A stretch of 23,692 nt of DNA from Prevotellaceae bacterium UBA3849 (GTDB lineage Bacteria > Bacteroidota > Bacteroidia > Bacteroidales > Bacteroidaceae): NCBI GenBank assembly GCA_002392645.1, contig DGHL01000016.1, positions 9,930 to 33,621 on the forward strand, given 5' to 3'. A model generated the notes under the pieces. That model was not told the origin of the DNA and did no database searches. It saw only the letters and a program-made list of their open reading frames with translations. A program made the translations under genes and the position numbers. Every line of letters begins with the position of its first letter. Positions within the stretch are counted from its first letter, which is position 1. This document shows positions 16,330 through 23,609 of the stretch, piece by piece.

Positions 16330-16369
16330 GCAAAGATATAATGGTAAGTGTGCGCAATGATGCGCAATG
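16330..16369 (-). promoter_or_regulatory. Promoter of the fused hydrolase gene, with direct repeats
   Basis: TATCTTTGC on the minus strand (16338-16330) is a good -7 element ending 2 bp before the ATG at 16327, so the message would have almost no leader. Two copies of TGCGCAATG 10 bp apart (16351-16359, 16361-16369) sit where -33 and activator contacts would fall. The Lrp/AsnC protein encoded just upstream is a natural candidate to bind them. Confidence 0.6.
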
Positions 16370-16376
16370 GTTTGGC

Positions 16377-16844
16377 TTAATCGTCGCTCAGGTGTATAGG
16401 CACGTCGCGCTTGATGCTCTGATCGAGCGATATGAGTGTCTCTGTTGACACTACGCCTTCGATAGACTGCAGCGTACCGTTGAGCAGTTCCATGAGTTGC
16501 TCATTGTCACGTACGTAGAGTTTTACGAGCATGGTGTAAGGTCCTGTGGTGAAGTGACATTCTACTATCTCCGGTATCTTGTCAAGTTTCTTTACCACGT
16601 CCTTATACATAGAGCCGCGCTCCAGTCGTATACCGACGTATGTGCATGTGCCGTAGCCCACAGCCTTTGGATTTACGGAGAAACCGCTGCCGGTAATCAC
16701 TCCAAGTTCCTTCAGGCGCTCCACACGCTGGTGAACGGCTGCACGAGATACTCCGCAAGCCTCTGCCACTTCCTTGAACGCTATGCGTGCATTCTGTGCA
16801 AGGATTGCCATTATTCTTCTGTCAAGTTTATCTACCTTTTCCAT
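16377..16844 (-). CDS. Lrp/AsnC-family transcriptional regulator
   Basis: The 155-residue product has the family layout: an N-terminal winged helix-turn-helix (about 5-60; DKLDRRIMAILAQNARIAFKEVAEACGVSRAAVHQRVERLKELGVI) and a C-terminal RAM domain (about 66-145) with GPYTMLVKLYV as the ligand-binding turn. Such proteins form octamers or dimers that sense amino acids and control their metabolism. The gene starts 34 bp after a -7 element TACTTTTGC that lies in one arm of a 16-bp perfect inverted repeat, which suggests autoregulation. The fused hydrolase follows with 49 bp between, with its own promoter. It may regulate that gene; the ligand is not deducible. Confidence 0.95.
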   Translation of the reverse strand: MEKVDKLDRRIMAILAQNARIAFKEVAEACGVSRAAVHQRVERLKELGVITGSGFSVNPKAVGYGTCTYVGIRLERGSMYKDVVKKLDKIPEIVECHFTTGPYTMLVKLYVRDNEQLMELLNGTLQSIEGVVSTETLISLDQSIKRDVPIHLSDD

Positions 16845-16877
16845 TGATTTGTTTAGTAATGTTTTTACAATTTGAAA

Positions 16878-16926
16878 GCAAAAGTACTGCTTTTTATTGG
16901 ATTACGCAACAAAAAGCAGTACTTTT
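16878..16926 (-). promoter_or_regulatory. Lrp-gene promoter inside a 16-bp perfect inverted repeat
   Basis: The arms AAAAGTACTGCTTTTT (16880-16895) and AAAAAGCAGTACTTTT (16911-16926) are exact reverse complements around 15 bp. On the minus strand the -7 element TACTTTTGC (16886-16878) overlaps one arm, and TTTGTTG (16913-16907), 20 bp upstream, serves as -33 and touches the other. It could be an autoregulatory operator. It could also fold in RNA arriving from ybeY and help termination. Confidence 0.7.
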
Positions 16927-16928
16927 TT

Positions 16929-16953
16929 ATAAAAAAGTCACAAAATAGTGACA
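16929..16953 (-). terminator. Weak terminator after ybeY
   Basis: On the minus strand GTCAC (16952-16948) and GTGAC (16941-16937) form a 5-bp stem with a 6-nt loop, followed by TTTTTT. It begins 6 bp after the ybeY stop. The stem is short, so confidence is moderate; the larger inverted repeat just downstream may reinforce it. Confidence 0.5.
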
Positions 16954-16958
16954 GTTTG

Positions 16959-17384
16959 CTAACGATTGGTAGTATCAAGCATGGCAAGGGCTTTGTTTTC
17001 TGCCGCTTCCATTATCTCGCGCTCACCGGGTCCTTTGTCGTTGATGCCGCAGAGGTGCAGTATGCCGTGTATGATGACGCGGTGCAGTTCTTCCTCGTAT
17101 GTCTTGCCAAACAGTTCTGCGTTTGTACGCACGGTGTCAAGCGATATCACCAAGTCGCCGTTTATCTGGTCGCCCTCGTCATAGTCGAAGGTGATGATGT
17201 CTGTGTAATAGTCATGCTGAAGATACTCACGGTTCACCTCAAGTATCTTCTCATCATCACAGAAGAGGTAGCCTACCTCTCCCACGGTCTTGCCGTATGA
17301 TGCCGCTACTTTCTTTATCCATGCCGACGTATCGCGCCTGCGTATCTTCGGCATCTTGACGTTTTCTGCTGAGTAAGTAATCAT
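16959..17384 (-). CDS. ybeY: Endoribonuclease YbeY (16S rRNA maturation)
   Basis: The 141-residue protein carries the UPF0054 signature HGILHLCG with zinc-ligand histidines at 106 and 110. The third His of the usual HGxLHLxGYDH motif is Asp116 here; as far as I recall Bacteroidota YbeY commonly lacks that His, so this is not decay. TDIITFDY near 61-68 is another conserved block. YbeY takes part in 16S rRNA 3' end processing and ribosome quality control. It lies 115 bp after coaD, with a GC-rich palindromic repeat and heptamer-type sequence between, and I see no TAnnTTTG promoter there. It may depend on read-through from coaD. Confidence 0.94.
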   Translation of the reverse strand: MITYSAENVKMPKIRRRDTSAWIKKVAASYGKTVGEVGYLFCDDEKILEVNREYLQHDYYTDIITFDYDEGDQINGDLVISLDTVRTNAELFGKTYEEELHRVIIHGILHLCGINDKGPGEREIMEAAENKALAMLDTTNR

Positions 17385-17394
17385 TCGAAGTTAT

Positions 17395-17497
17395 GAATTA
17401 AATAGACCCACCCCAGCCCTCCCTGCGAGGGAGGGGGTGGTTATGAGTTCTGGGTTCTTGCTCAGGCAAGCGTCACAGCGTGCCGAGCGATGAGTTA
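17395..17497. repeat. Palindromic GC-rich repeat with heptamer flanks between coaD and ybeY
   Basis: CCCTCCCT (17417-17424) and AGGGAGGG (17428-17435) surround GCG, with outer arms CCACC (17408-17412) and GGTGG (17436-17440). GTTATGAGTT follows at 17440. AAGCGTCACAGCGTGCCGAGCGA at 17468-17490 (split here only for description) is, on the minus strand, related to the GC-rich core near 14478. GATGAGTTATG closes the element. The stretch has no reading frame of note and resembles mosaic intergenic repeats of Bacteroidota. Confidence 0.75.
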
Positions 17498-17499
17498 TG

Positions 17500-17940
17500 T
17501 TATGGCAGAAACCTGCTTACGTCCTTGCCGAAGTGCTGCAACGTCCTTACCGCGCTGCTTGACACAGCGGCCAGTTGCGGACGAGCGAAGAACAGCACCG
17601 TCTCCAGTCCGTCGCCAAGCAAGCGGTTGTATTCTGCCTGACTGCGCTCGTATTCATAGTCCTGCACCGAGCGCACTCCCTTCACTATGGCAACGGCATT
17701 GTGGCGCGCTGCAAGGTCGGCAGCCATATCGTCGTAAGCCTCAACCTTCACGCGCGGCTCATCCTTATATATAGCCTCTATCTGACTGATGCGTGCCTGC
17801 ACGTCGCCATGTTCCGTCTTGGCGGGGTTATAGCCTATGCCAATCACCACGCTGTCGAAGATGGTGAGCGCTCGGCTCACGATGTCGGCATGACCTATCG
17901 TGAAAGGATTGAACGACCCTGTGAATATTGCTGTCTTCAT
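17500..17940 (-). CDS. coaD: Phosphopantetheine adenylyltransferase
   Basis: CoaD joins ATP and 4'-phosphopantetheine to make dephospho-CoA, the fourth step of CoA synthesis. With the start at ATG 17940 the protein has 146 residues, slightly short for the family. It shows the nucleotidyltransferase motif TGSFNPFTIGH (T14-I-G-H17; Asn11 where most have Asp), KGVRSVQDYEYE (87-98) and the ATP-binding end SSSAVRTL with FGKDVSRFLP. A longer frame from 18006 would overlap the phosphatase gene by 21 codons and breaks the family start, so it is rejected. The phosphatase stop lies 2 bp upstream, indicating one operon. Confidence 0.95.
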   Translation of the reverse strand: MKTAIFTGSFNPFTIGHADIVSRALTIFDSVVIGIGYNPAKTEHGDVQARISQIEAIYKDEPRVKVEAYDDMAADLAARHNAVAIVKGVRSVQDYEYERSQAEYNRLLGDGLETVLFFARPQLAAVSSSAVRTLQHFGKDVSRFLP

Positions 17941-17942
17941 AT

Positions 17943-18404
17943 CTATATCTCTTCGTTTTCTATTAAGCGTATCAAGGCGAGGCATCCCTCGTGGCAATCG
18001 TACCATGTGGCATTGAAGTTGCCTGTGTACCAGGGGTCTGCCACGTCGCCATGGCGGTCAGTGAAGTCGAGCAGCAGGTGAATCTTTCCTTCTGGGTCGC
18101 CTCCACACATTCGCAGCATGTTGCGTATGTTATATGAGTCCATGCCTATCAGCAGGTCATATTTGTCATAGTCGCTGCGTGTCAGCTGTCGTGCATGGTG
18201 CCCGTCACATGCTATACCGTGCTCTGCCAGTTTACGGCGTGCCGGCGGATATACCGGGTTGCCCAGTTCTTCAGTACTGGTGGCTGCCGATGCTATGACA
18301 TAGTCCTCGGCATTGCCGTTCTGGCTGACGAGGTGTTTCATGATGTATTCAGCCATCGGACTGCGACAGATGTTGCCGTGGCATACGAATAATATCTTTT
18401 TCAC
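17943..18404 (-). CDS. Low-molecular-weight protein tyrosine phosphatase
   Basis: The 153-residue product has the active-site loop VCHGNICRSPMAE (Cys8, Arg14) and the general acid Asp123 in ADPWY. This is the arsenate-reductase-like LMW-PTP fold, which removes phosphate from phosphotyrosine on cytoplasmic proteins; in bacteria it often opposes tyrosine kinases of capsule export, but none is encoded here. The start is GTG at 18404; no in-frame ATG lies between it and the active site. It follows ruvB by 32 bp and precedes coaD by 2 bp, so it is in the middle of an operon. Confidence 0.94.
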   Translation of the reverse strand: MKKILFVCHGNICRSPMAEYIMKHLVSQNGNAEDYVIASAATSTEELGNPVYPPARRKLAEHGIACDGHHARQLTRSDYDKYDLLIGMDSYNIRNMLRMCGGDPEGKIHLLLDFTDRHGDVADPWYTGNFNATWYDCHEGCLALIRLIENEEI

Positions 18405-18436
18405 TGTTTGTGTTCTTTTTTGTATTCCTTGTTTTG

Positions 18437-19477
18437 TTAGTCAAAGAATGACGGTGACAGTATGTTGCTGCCCTGCTTGTATGGGTTGCGCCCCAGGTGT
18501 GCGTATGCCAGTTCGGTTACCACGCGTCCCCTCTGCGTGCGCTTTATGAAGCCTTCCATGATGAGATAAGGCTCATATACATCCTCCACGGTGCCGGCAT
18601 CCTCACCGATGGCAGTGGCTATGGTGCCTATGCCTACCGGTCCGCCATTGAACTTGTCGATGATGGTGAGGAGTATCTTGTTGTCTATCTCGTCCAGTCC
18701 GTACTCGTCGATGTTCAGTGCCTCAAGTGCCACCTTGGCAATGTTCATGTCGATGCTGCCGTTGCCCTTCACCTGAGCGAAGTCGCGTACGCGGCGCAGC
18801 AGTCCGTTGGCTATACGCGGCGTACCGCGTGAGCGGCGTGATATCTCGTCGCAGGCTGCATCGCTGATAGGAACCTGCAGCAGTCCGGCAGAGCGGCGTA
18901 TAATCTTTGCCAGCGTCTTCGGGTCGTAATACTCCAGGTGCATGTTGATGCCGAAGCGTGCACGCAGCGGAGCGGTAAGCAGTCCGGAGCGTGTCGTCGC
19001 ACCTATGAGCGTGAAGGGGTTGAGGTCTATCTGTATGCTTCGCGCCGACGGACCCTTGTCTATCATGATGTCTATGCGGTAGTCTTCCATGGCAGAGTAA
19101 AGGTATTCCTCCACCACAGGTGACAGACGGTGTATCTCGTCGATGAACAGCACGTCGTTGGTTTCGAGCGACGTCAGCAGTCCGGCAAGGTCACCGGGTT
19201 TGTCGAGCACAGGTCCGGATGTGAGTTTGAATCCCACGCCCAGTTCGTTGGCGATGATGTTCGACAGCGTAGTCTTACCCAGTCCCGGAGGTCCGTGCAG
19301 CAGCGTGTGGTCAAGTGGTTCGCCGCGATATTTCGCAGCCTCTACAAACACGCGCAGGTTCTCCACCACCTTCTGCTGTCCGCTGAAGTCATCAAACTGC
19401 AATGGTCTCAGCGCCTTTTCAAATTCTTTCTCCGCCGAGCCCAACCGCTCGTTATGTATGTCAAAATCTTCTGTCAT
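18437..19477 (-). CDS. ruvB: Holliday junction branch migration helicase RuvB
   Basis: The 346-residue protein has the complete RuvB layout: an N-terminal arm ending [12 protein letters not shown], Walker [10 protein letters not shown] (62-70), Walker B LFIDEIHR (110-117), sensor 1 GATTRSG, an arginine-finger region, and a C-terminal winged helix ending GRNPYKQG with an acidic/aromatic tail. Hexamers of RuvB drive branch migration with RuvA on Holliday junctions. It starts 25 bp after the toxin gene and I see no separate promoter in that gap, so it is either read from the toxin-antitoxin promoter or from one inside the toxin gene. The phosphatase and coaD follow. Confidence 0.98.
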   Translation of the reverse strand: MTEDFDIHNERLGSAEKEFEKALRPLQFDDFSGQQKVVENLRVFVEAAKYRGEPLDHTLLHGPPGLGKTTLSNIIANELGVGFKLTSGPVLDKPGDLAGLLTSLETNDVLFIDEIHRLSPVVEEYLYSAMEDYRIDIMIDKGPSARSIQIDLNPFTLIGATTRSGLLTAPLRARFGINMHLEYYDPKTLAKIIRRSAGLLQVPISDAACDEISRRSRGTPRIANGLLRRVRDFAQVKGNGSIDMNIAKVALEALNIDEYGLDEIDNKILLTIIDKFNGGPVGIGTIATAIGEDAGTVEDVYEPYLIMEGFIKRTQRGRVVTELAYAHLGRNPYKQGSNILSPSFFD

Positions 19478-19502
19478 TCAGAATATCTTTCTTCCTGTAT
19501 GT

Positions 19503-19775
19503 TTATTTCTCCTCGTAATGTCCGTATGCGGTAAGCACGAGAACCGTGACTATGTTGTCGTGAATTTCATATACAAGCCGATGCTTCTTTGTTATACGAC
19601 GACTCCACTGCCCTTGACGGTCACCGCTCAAAGGCTCAGGCTTTCCAGTACCAGTACGAGGATGGTCATATAGTTCCGCTATCAACTGTAGAGCTTTCTT
19701 ATATGCTTTCGGCTCATGTCTGTATAACTTCTGAAGATCTGCCTGGGCAGTTTCTTTGTATTCAACATTAAACAT
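19503..19775 (-). CDS. YoeB/Txe-type mRNA interferase toxin
   Basis: This 90-residue protein belongs to the RelE superfamily. Residues matching the YoeB active site are present: Glu47 (GKPEPL), Arg66 (KHRLVY), and His86-Tyr87 (GHY near the C-terminus). GQWSRRITKKHRLVYEI is the family core. The toxin cleaves mRNA on the ribosome when its antitoxin is degraded. I prefer ATG 19775, 2 bp after the antitoxin stop; a GTG at 19781 that overlaps the stop would add two residues. It follows the antitoxin directly, in the usual antitoxin-toxin order, and looks intact. Confidence 0.93.
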   Translation of the reverse strand: MFNVEYKETAQADLQKLYRHEPKAYKKALQLIAELYDHPRTGTGKPEPLSGDRQGQWSRRITKKHRLVYEIHDNIVTVLVLTAYGHYEEK

Positions 19776-19777
19776 AC

Positions 19778-20011
19778 TCACATGTTACGAATAAATTTAT
19801 CCAGTTCCTCTACATTTGCAAAACTTCTTGACGGTCCTTCCTTTGCCTTATCCACACGGGCAAGGAACTCCTCTTTCGTCATCAGCGAAGCGTCTTCTTT
19901 CTTCGCTGCAAGCTTTTTGACGTATTTTAAAACTTTCGTCATCAAAGTCTCATCGTCGGCTATTACACCCATTGCGCGGTATAGCTCGGCATTTAACTGT
20001 AATGCTGTCAT
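19778..20011 (-). CDS. Antitoxin of the YoeB-type pair
   Basis: The 77-residue protein reads MTALQLNAELYRAMG, then IADDETLMTKVLKYVKKL, then LMTKEEFLARVDKAKEG and a C-terminal helix ending DKFIRNM. This matches small Bacteroidota antitoxins paired with YoeB/RelE toxins: an N-terminal ribbon-helix-like DNA-binding part and a C-terminal toxin-wrapping segment. I chose ATG 20011 because a longer frame from 20041 starts inside the -7 element. Such antitoxins repress their own promoter. I see no clear palindrome there beyond AT-rich sequence. Confidence 0.85.
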   Translation of the reverse strand: MTALQLNAELYRAMGVIADDETLMTKVLKYVKKLAAKKEDASLMTKEEFLARVDKAKEGPSRSFANVEELDKFIRNM

Positions 20012-20037
20012 AAATATAAAATTATATGGTTTCCGTT

Positions 20038-20046
20038 GCAAAGATA
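20038..20046 (-). promoter_or_regulatory. -7 element of the toxin-antitoxin promoter
   Basis: TATCTTTGC on the minus strand fits TAnnTTTG, 26 bp before the antitoxin ATG. TTTGCTTTA (20074-20066) upstream may act as -33 at 19-24 bp spacing. Confidence 0.7.
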
Positions 20047-20112
20047 CAACTTTTTTCGTAAATACTAAAGCAAACGCTAAAAAAACGATTGTGAATTTGC
20101 ATTACCTGTGAG

Positions 20113-20748
20113 TCAGTTTCCTACATTCCTTAATACGAGCAATGCCTCCGGTCCCATGTTGAAGAGCAGATCGAGTATCGACATGCCTGGCAAGAAGCCA
20201 TGACGACGCTGGAAGGTCTGGTAGTAGGGAGACACACCATCCCCCGCCCCCCTCCCGAGGGAAGGGAAATATATGGGGTTGAATGGTGCATAGGATTCTG
20301 CCCGTGATGTCATCCCCTCTCCCGGGAGGGATGCAGTGGAGGGGTTGGCATGGTCATTAGGATTAACCAACTCCATCATCTTCTGTGCTATCTCGTAGTT
20401 ATAGTCAAAGAGATATTCCCACTTACGTTCGAAGAACGGACGGATGTCATCGGCATAGTAGTCAAAGAACGGTGACATGCCGTAGGCTGACGACAGTGCC
20501 TGCCAATGCAAATGGCGCCAGTTGCCGTGGTCGCTGATGCGCACATCGCATATAGGCGTCTTGCCACCTGACGGTAACGTCACGGGCACGGTGAGCTTCT
20601 GCACACCGTTGGCAGTGGCTATCAGACAGTGGTTGCGCTCCGTCTGCTTTACGAAGCGCTCCTTGCCGTCTATAGTCACAGGCTCCTGTGAGCGCACTAT
20701 CTGCGCATACCAGTCCACCGAACCGAAATATGTAGTATGGAGAATCAC
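20113..20748 (-). CDS. WbqC-like family protein with an in-frame repeat-derived insert
   Basis: This 211-residue protein starts with GTG overlapping the helicase stop as GTGA (20745-20748). N-terminal residues 1-130 (MILHTTYFGSVDWYAQI, VKQTERNHCLIATANG, TVPV, WRHLHWQALSSAYGMSPFFDYYADDI) and the end (YYQTFQRRHGFLPGMSILDLLFNMGPEA) match WbqC-like proteins of Bacteroidota, a family tied to surface polysaccharide loci but of unproven function. Between them, residues 135-173 are Pro/Gly/Ser-rich (SLPGEG, SLGRGAGDG) and encoded by two GC-rich palindromes. That block looks like a repeat element read in frame. The frame is intact, so the protein may still work. It is the last gene of the helicase operon. 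Confidence 0.85.
   Translation of the reverse strand: MILHTTYFGSVDWYAQIVRSQEPVTIDGKERFVKQTERNHCLIATANGVQKLTVPVTLPSGGKTPICDVRISDHGNWRHLHWQALSSAYGMSPFFDYYADDIRPFFERKWEYLFDYNYEIAQKMMELVNPNDHANPSTASLPGEGMTSRAESYAPFNPIYFPSLGRGAGDGVSPYYQTFQRRHGFLPGMSILDLLFNMGPEALLVLRNVGN
20230..20346. repeat. Palindromic GC-rich repeats within a coding region
   Basis: One palindrome is CATCC-CCT-CTCCCGGGAG-GGATG (20311-20333). A second is CCCTCCC-GA-GGGAAGGG with surrounding C and G runs (20241-20266). They resemble the intergenic palindrome at 17408-17440 (CCCTCCCT/AGGGAGGG core with CCAC-type outer arms). They encode residues 135-173 of the WbqC-like protein without a stop or frame change. Confidence 0.75.
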
Positions 20749-22568
20749 TTCTTCTTTTTCTTTGGCTTACGGCGTGCCCAGCCTTCCTCCATGTTTGCCA
20801 TGTCGAAGATGGCCTTGCGCTCATCAAACTGCTGCTCGCGCTTACCGCCACGCGAACCTTTCTGTGAGGCTCCGTTGCCGCGCCTGCCACCCTTGCCGCC
20901 GCTCTTTCCGCCGTCGCGGTCTATGTGGCAGCTCACCTTCTTATTATGATAGAAGGCTCCGTTGAGTGCACCCACTACCTTACGTGCATCGCCTGATGGC
21001 ACCTCTATGAAACTGAAGGTCGGCATAAGGTCTATGTGGCCTACGTCCTGACGACCCGGCACGTAGCGGTTGATGAACTGCATTGCCTCGCCTGGGAAGA
21101 AACGGTCGTTCCTGCCAAGGTTTACGAACAGCTTGGTATATCCCTGCTGCGTATTCTGGCGCGGCTTCTTCTTCGACCAGTCTGGATGTCCGCCACGGTC
21201 TTCCTTTCCGCCCTTGTCTTTCTTCTTCACCACCACCTCTTCTATCTCAGGGGCGTTGGCATAGTAGCTGAGGAAGCGTCCGAACTCTCGGCTTACGAGT
21301 TTTTTGAGTATCTCTTCCTTGTCAACGAACTCGAAGTGCCTGCGCACCTCCTCCATGAATGGCTCTATCTGCTCGTCGTCAACGTCGGTCTTCTCTATCT
21401 CGTCGATGGCGCGGAATAGCTGCTTGGTGCATATCTCCTGTGGTGTAGGCAGCTTTCCTGCCAGGAATTCCTTGCCTATGGTCTTCTCCACCTGGCGTAT
21501 CTTGTGGCGCTCACGCGAGTGTATGATGGCGATAGACGTACCCTTCTTGCCAGCACGGCCCGTACGTCCGCTGCGGTGAGTGTACGACTCTGTATCGTCA
21601 GGCATGGAGAAGTTTATGACGTGCGTAAGGTCGTTGACGTCAAGTCCACGCGCAGCCACGTCGGTAGCCACGAGAATCTGCGTAAGATGCTGGCGGAACT
21701 TCTGCATGGTCTGGTCGCGCTGCTGCTGTGAGAGGTCGCCGTGCAGAGACTCTGCGTTGTAGCCGTCGCGTATGAGCTTGTCGGCTATCTCCTGCGTCTC
21801 TACCTTGGTGCGGCAGAACACTATGCCGTATATGCGCGGATAGTAATCCACGACACGCTTCAGTGCAAGATACCTGTCTTTGGCATTCACCATATAATAT
21901 ATATGGTTCACGTGCTCAGCGCCCTCGTTGCGCGAACCTACCACCACCTCTTCATACTCCTTGAGATAGTTCTTTGCTATCTTCTCCACCTCCTTGCTCA
22001 TGGTAGCAGAGAAGAGCAGCACCTGCTTTTCCTCTGGCAGGCTCTCAAAGATGCTGTTGATGCTCTCTGAGAATCCCATGTTGAGCATCTCGTCAGCCTC
22101 ATCGAGCACTATGTGGCCCACCTGCTCGAGGTGTGCCTTGCCACGCTCTATGAGGTCTATCAGTCGACCTGGCGTAGCCACTATTATCTGTGCGCCGTGG
22201 CGCAGCGAGCGTATCTGGTCGCTGATGCTGGTGCCGCCATATACGGCCACCACGTTTATTCCCTTGATATACTTCGAGAAGTCGCGCAGGTCGTCGGCTA
22301 TCTGCAGACAGAGCTCACGCGTAGGCGACAGCACCACAGCCTGTGTGGTCTTATCCTTCGGGTCTATCATCTGCAACAGCGGCAGTCCGAAGGCTGCTGT
22401 CTTACCTGTGCCGGTCTGAGCCAAGGCAATATAATCTTTGCCACCAAGCTCCTCGCTCAGCAACAGTGGAATCACTGCCTCCTGCACGGGCATAGGCTGT
22501 TCGAAGCCCAGCTCGTCGATGGCACTGCAAATCTCTGGGCATACGCCCAATTCTTCAAATGTCTTCAT
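20745..22568 (-). CDS. DEAD-box RNA helicase with C-terminal RNA-binding domain (CsdA/DeaD-like)
   Basis: The 607-residue protein has all the DEAD-box motifs: Q motif near 22-30, motif I AQTGTGKT (50-57), Ia PTREL (82-86), DEAD (156-159), SAT (187-189) and VI HRSGRTGR (331-338). A helical region (about 385-460) follows, then a DbpA-type RNA-binding fold (about 490-560; YTKLFVNLGRNDRFFPG, FSFIEVPSGDARKVV) and a Gly/Lys/Arg-rich tail ending KKKKK. It unwinds RNA in ribosome assembly and mRNA decay, often at low temperature. The start at ATG 22568 fits the -7 element at 22585-22577; a frame reaching back 32 more codons crosses that promoter and is rejected. The stop overlaps the next gene. Confidence 0.95.
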   Translation of the reverse strand: MKTFEELGVCPEICSAIDELGFEQPMPVQEAVIPLLLSEELGGKDYIALAQTGTGKTAAFGLPLLQMIDPKDKTTQAVVLSPTRELCLQIADDLRDFSKYIKGINVVAVYGGTSISDQIRSLRHGAQIIVATPGRLIDLIERGKAHLEQVGHIVLDEADEMLNMGFSESINSIFESLPEEKQVLLFSATMSKEVEKIAKNYLKEYEEVVVGSRNEGAEHVNHIYYMVNAKDRYLALKRVVDYYPRIYGIVFCRTKVETQEIADKLIRDGYNAESLHGDLSQQQRDQTMQKFRQHLTQILVATDVAARGLDVNDLTHVINFSMPDDTESYTHRSGRTGRAGKKGTSIAIIHSRERHKIRQVEKTIGKEFLAGKLPTPQEICTKQLFRAIDEIEKTDVDDEQIEPFMEEVRRHFEFVDKEEILKKLVSREFGRFLSYYANAPEIEEVVVKKKDKGGKEDRGGHPDWSKKKPRQNTQQGYTKLFVNLGRNDRFFPGEAMQFINRYVPGRQDVGHIDLMPTFSFIEVPSGDARKVVGALNGAFYHNKKVSCHIDRDGGKSGGKGGRRGNGASQKGSRGGKREQQFDERKAIFDMANMEEGWARRKPKKKKK

Positions 22569-22576
22569 AATCAGGT

Positions 22577-22585
22577 GCAAAGGTA
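22577..22585 (-). promoter_or_regulatory. -7 element of the helicase operon
   Basis: TACCTTTGC on the minus strand, 8 bp before the helicase ATG, which gives a very short leader. No clear -33 TTTG is seen at 19-21 bp. Confidence 0.75.
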
Positions 22586-22670
22586 CAAAAAATATGTGGA
22601 AAACAGATGCCTTAGCTTGCTTTATGTGTAAAAATACATCCATAATTGAGGAAAGGCAATCCAAGAATCC

Positions 22671-23594
22671 CTATTTCAGTGCCTTGAACATCTGGTTAAT
22701 ACACTTTTTCTTTTGTTCCATGTTCGGATGAACATAGAGATTAAGCGTCGTACTGATGTTTGCATGACCGAGAATAACGCTTACGGTTTTATAGTCACAC
22801 TGGCTTTCAATACACCTTGTTGCAAATGAGTGGCGCAGCCCGTGAAATTTCAAATCGGGAATATCGAGCTGCTTCAAAAGTTGCTTGTAGTAGTTTCGAT
22901 AGGTACGTGGCTCTGTTGGCTTCGCCTCATTGGTTATCACAAAATACTCATCATTCACCAGTTTCTTCAAGGGACGGATCAATTTCATCAATTCCTTACT
23001 GATGGGAATCTCACGGATGGAGTTCTTTGTCTTAGGTGTACCAATGACAAGTTCCGTTCGTCTTTCGCCGCCCTCAATGATGTAGATACGCTCTATGGTT
23101 CTGTTCACATGGATGGTCTCTGTGCTCAGGTCAATATCGCTCCATTTCAAGGCGCATACTTCACCGATGCGCATTCCTGTACTCAGGCAGATGTAGATAC
23201 CGAGATTACGGAAAGTGAAGTTGTCGGTGACGTACTGCATCAATTTCTTCTGATGGCTGATGCTCAACACCTCCAACTCTTTGCTTTTCTGCTCTGTGGG
23301 GTACTTGATGCTCCAGTCGGAGAATTCAAGTAGTTCTGCTTTCACGCCAAACTTCTGAATCATCTTCAGGACAATCAAGATGTCTTTCACAGTCTTCTGG
23401 CTCAGTCCGTCGTTCAACTTCTGCAGCGCAAAGGCTTGAACATCATCCTCTGCCAAAAAGGACTTATCACCAAATGCTGGGAGAATGTGGTTCTCCAAGA
23501 TGAGGGCATAAGCCGACATTGTTGACTGCTTTACATACTGCTGCTTGTCATTCTTCCAGAGTGCAGCAACTTCTCTAATCGTTTTCTTATCCAT
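22671..23594 (-). CDS. Tyrosine recombinase/integrase
   Basis: The 307-residue protein has an N-terminal SAM-like core-binding domain (about 5-85) and a catalytic domain (about 108-300). The active-site set is complete: Arg142 (TGMRIGEVCALKW), Lys190 (TPKTKNS), His251 and Arg254 (FHGLRHSFATR), His277 (LGHANISTTLNLY) and nucleophile Tyr287. At 307 residues it is shorter than most Bacteroides conjugative-transposon integrases (about 400) and has no arm-binding domain. It is more AT-rich than its neighbours. It probably inserts or excises a mobile element extending past 23692; no cargo or excisionase is visible here. The start is ATG 23594, behind AAAAGAGAATAAC. Confidence 0.95.
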   Translation of the reverse strand: MDKKTIREVAALWKNDKQQYVKQSTMSAYALILENHILPAFGDKSFLAEDDVQAFALQKLNDGLSQKTVKDILIVLKMIQKFGVKAELLEFSDWSIKYPTEQKSKELEVLSISHQKKLMQYVTDNFTFRNLGIYICLSTGMRIGEVCALKWSDIDLSTETIHVNRTIERIYIIEGGERRTELVIGTPKTKNSIREIPISKELMKLIRPLKKLVNDEYFVITNEAKPTEPRTYRNYYKQLLKQLDIPDLKFHGLRHSFATRCIESQCDYKTVSVILGHANISTTLNLYVHPNMEQKKKCINQMFKALK

Positions 23595-23609
23595 TGTTAT
23601 TCTCTTTTA

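Noticed and set aside
16959..17384. YbeY as an inactivated gene because one motif His is Asp116
   Set aside because: The frame and other motif residues are intact, and I recall the same replacement in other Bacteroidota YbeY proteins.
17941..18006. Longer CoaD start at 18006
   Set aside because: It would run into the phosphatase gene and add 22 residues (MVRLPRGM...) absent from the family; MKTAIFTGSF is the normal start.
19143..19673. 176-codon plus-strand frame over ruvB and the toxin gene
   Set aside because: It crosses two genes with complete active-site motifs on the other strand and shows no known domain.
20012..20041. Longer antitoxin start at 20041
   Set aside because: That ATG overlaps the -7 element at 20038-20046 and cannot be translated from that promoter.
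22569..22664. 32-codon N-terminal extension of the helicase
   Set aside because: It crosses the -7 promoter element at 22577-22585; the family begins with FEELG right after the ATG at 22568.
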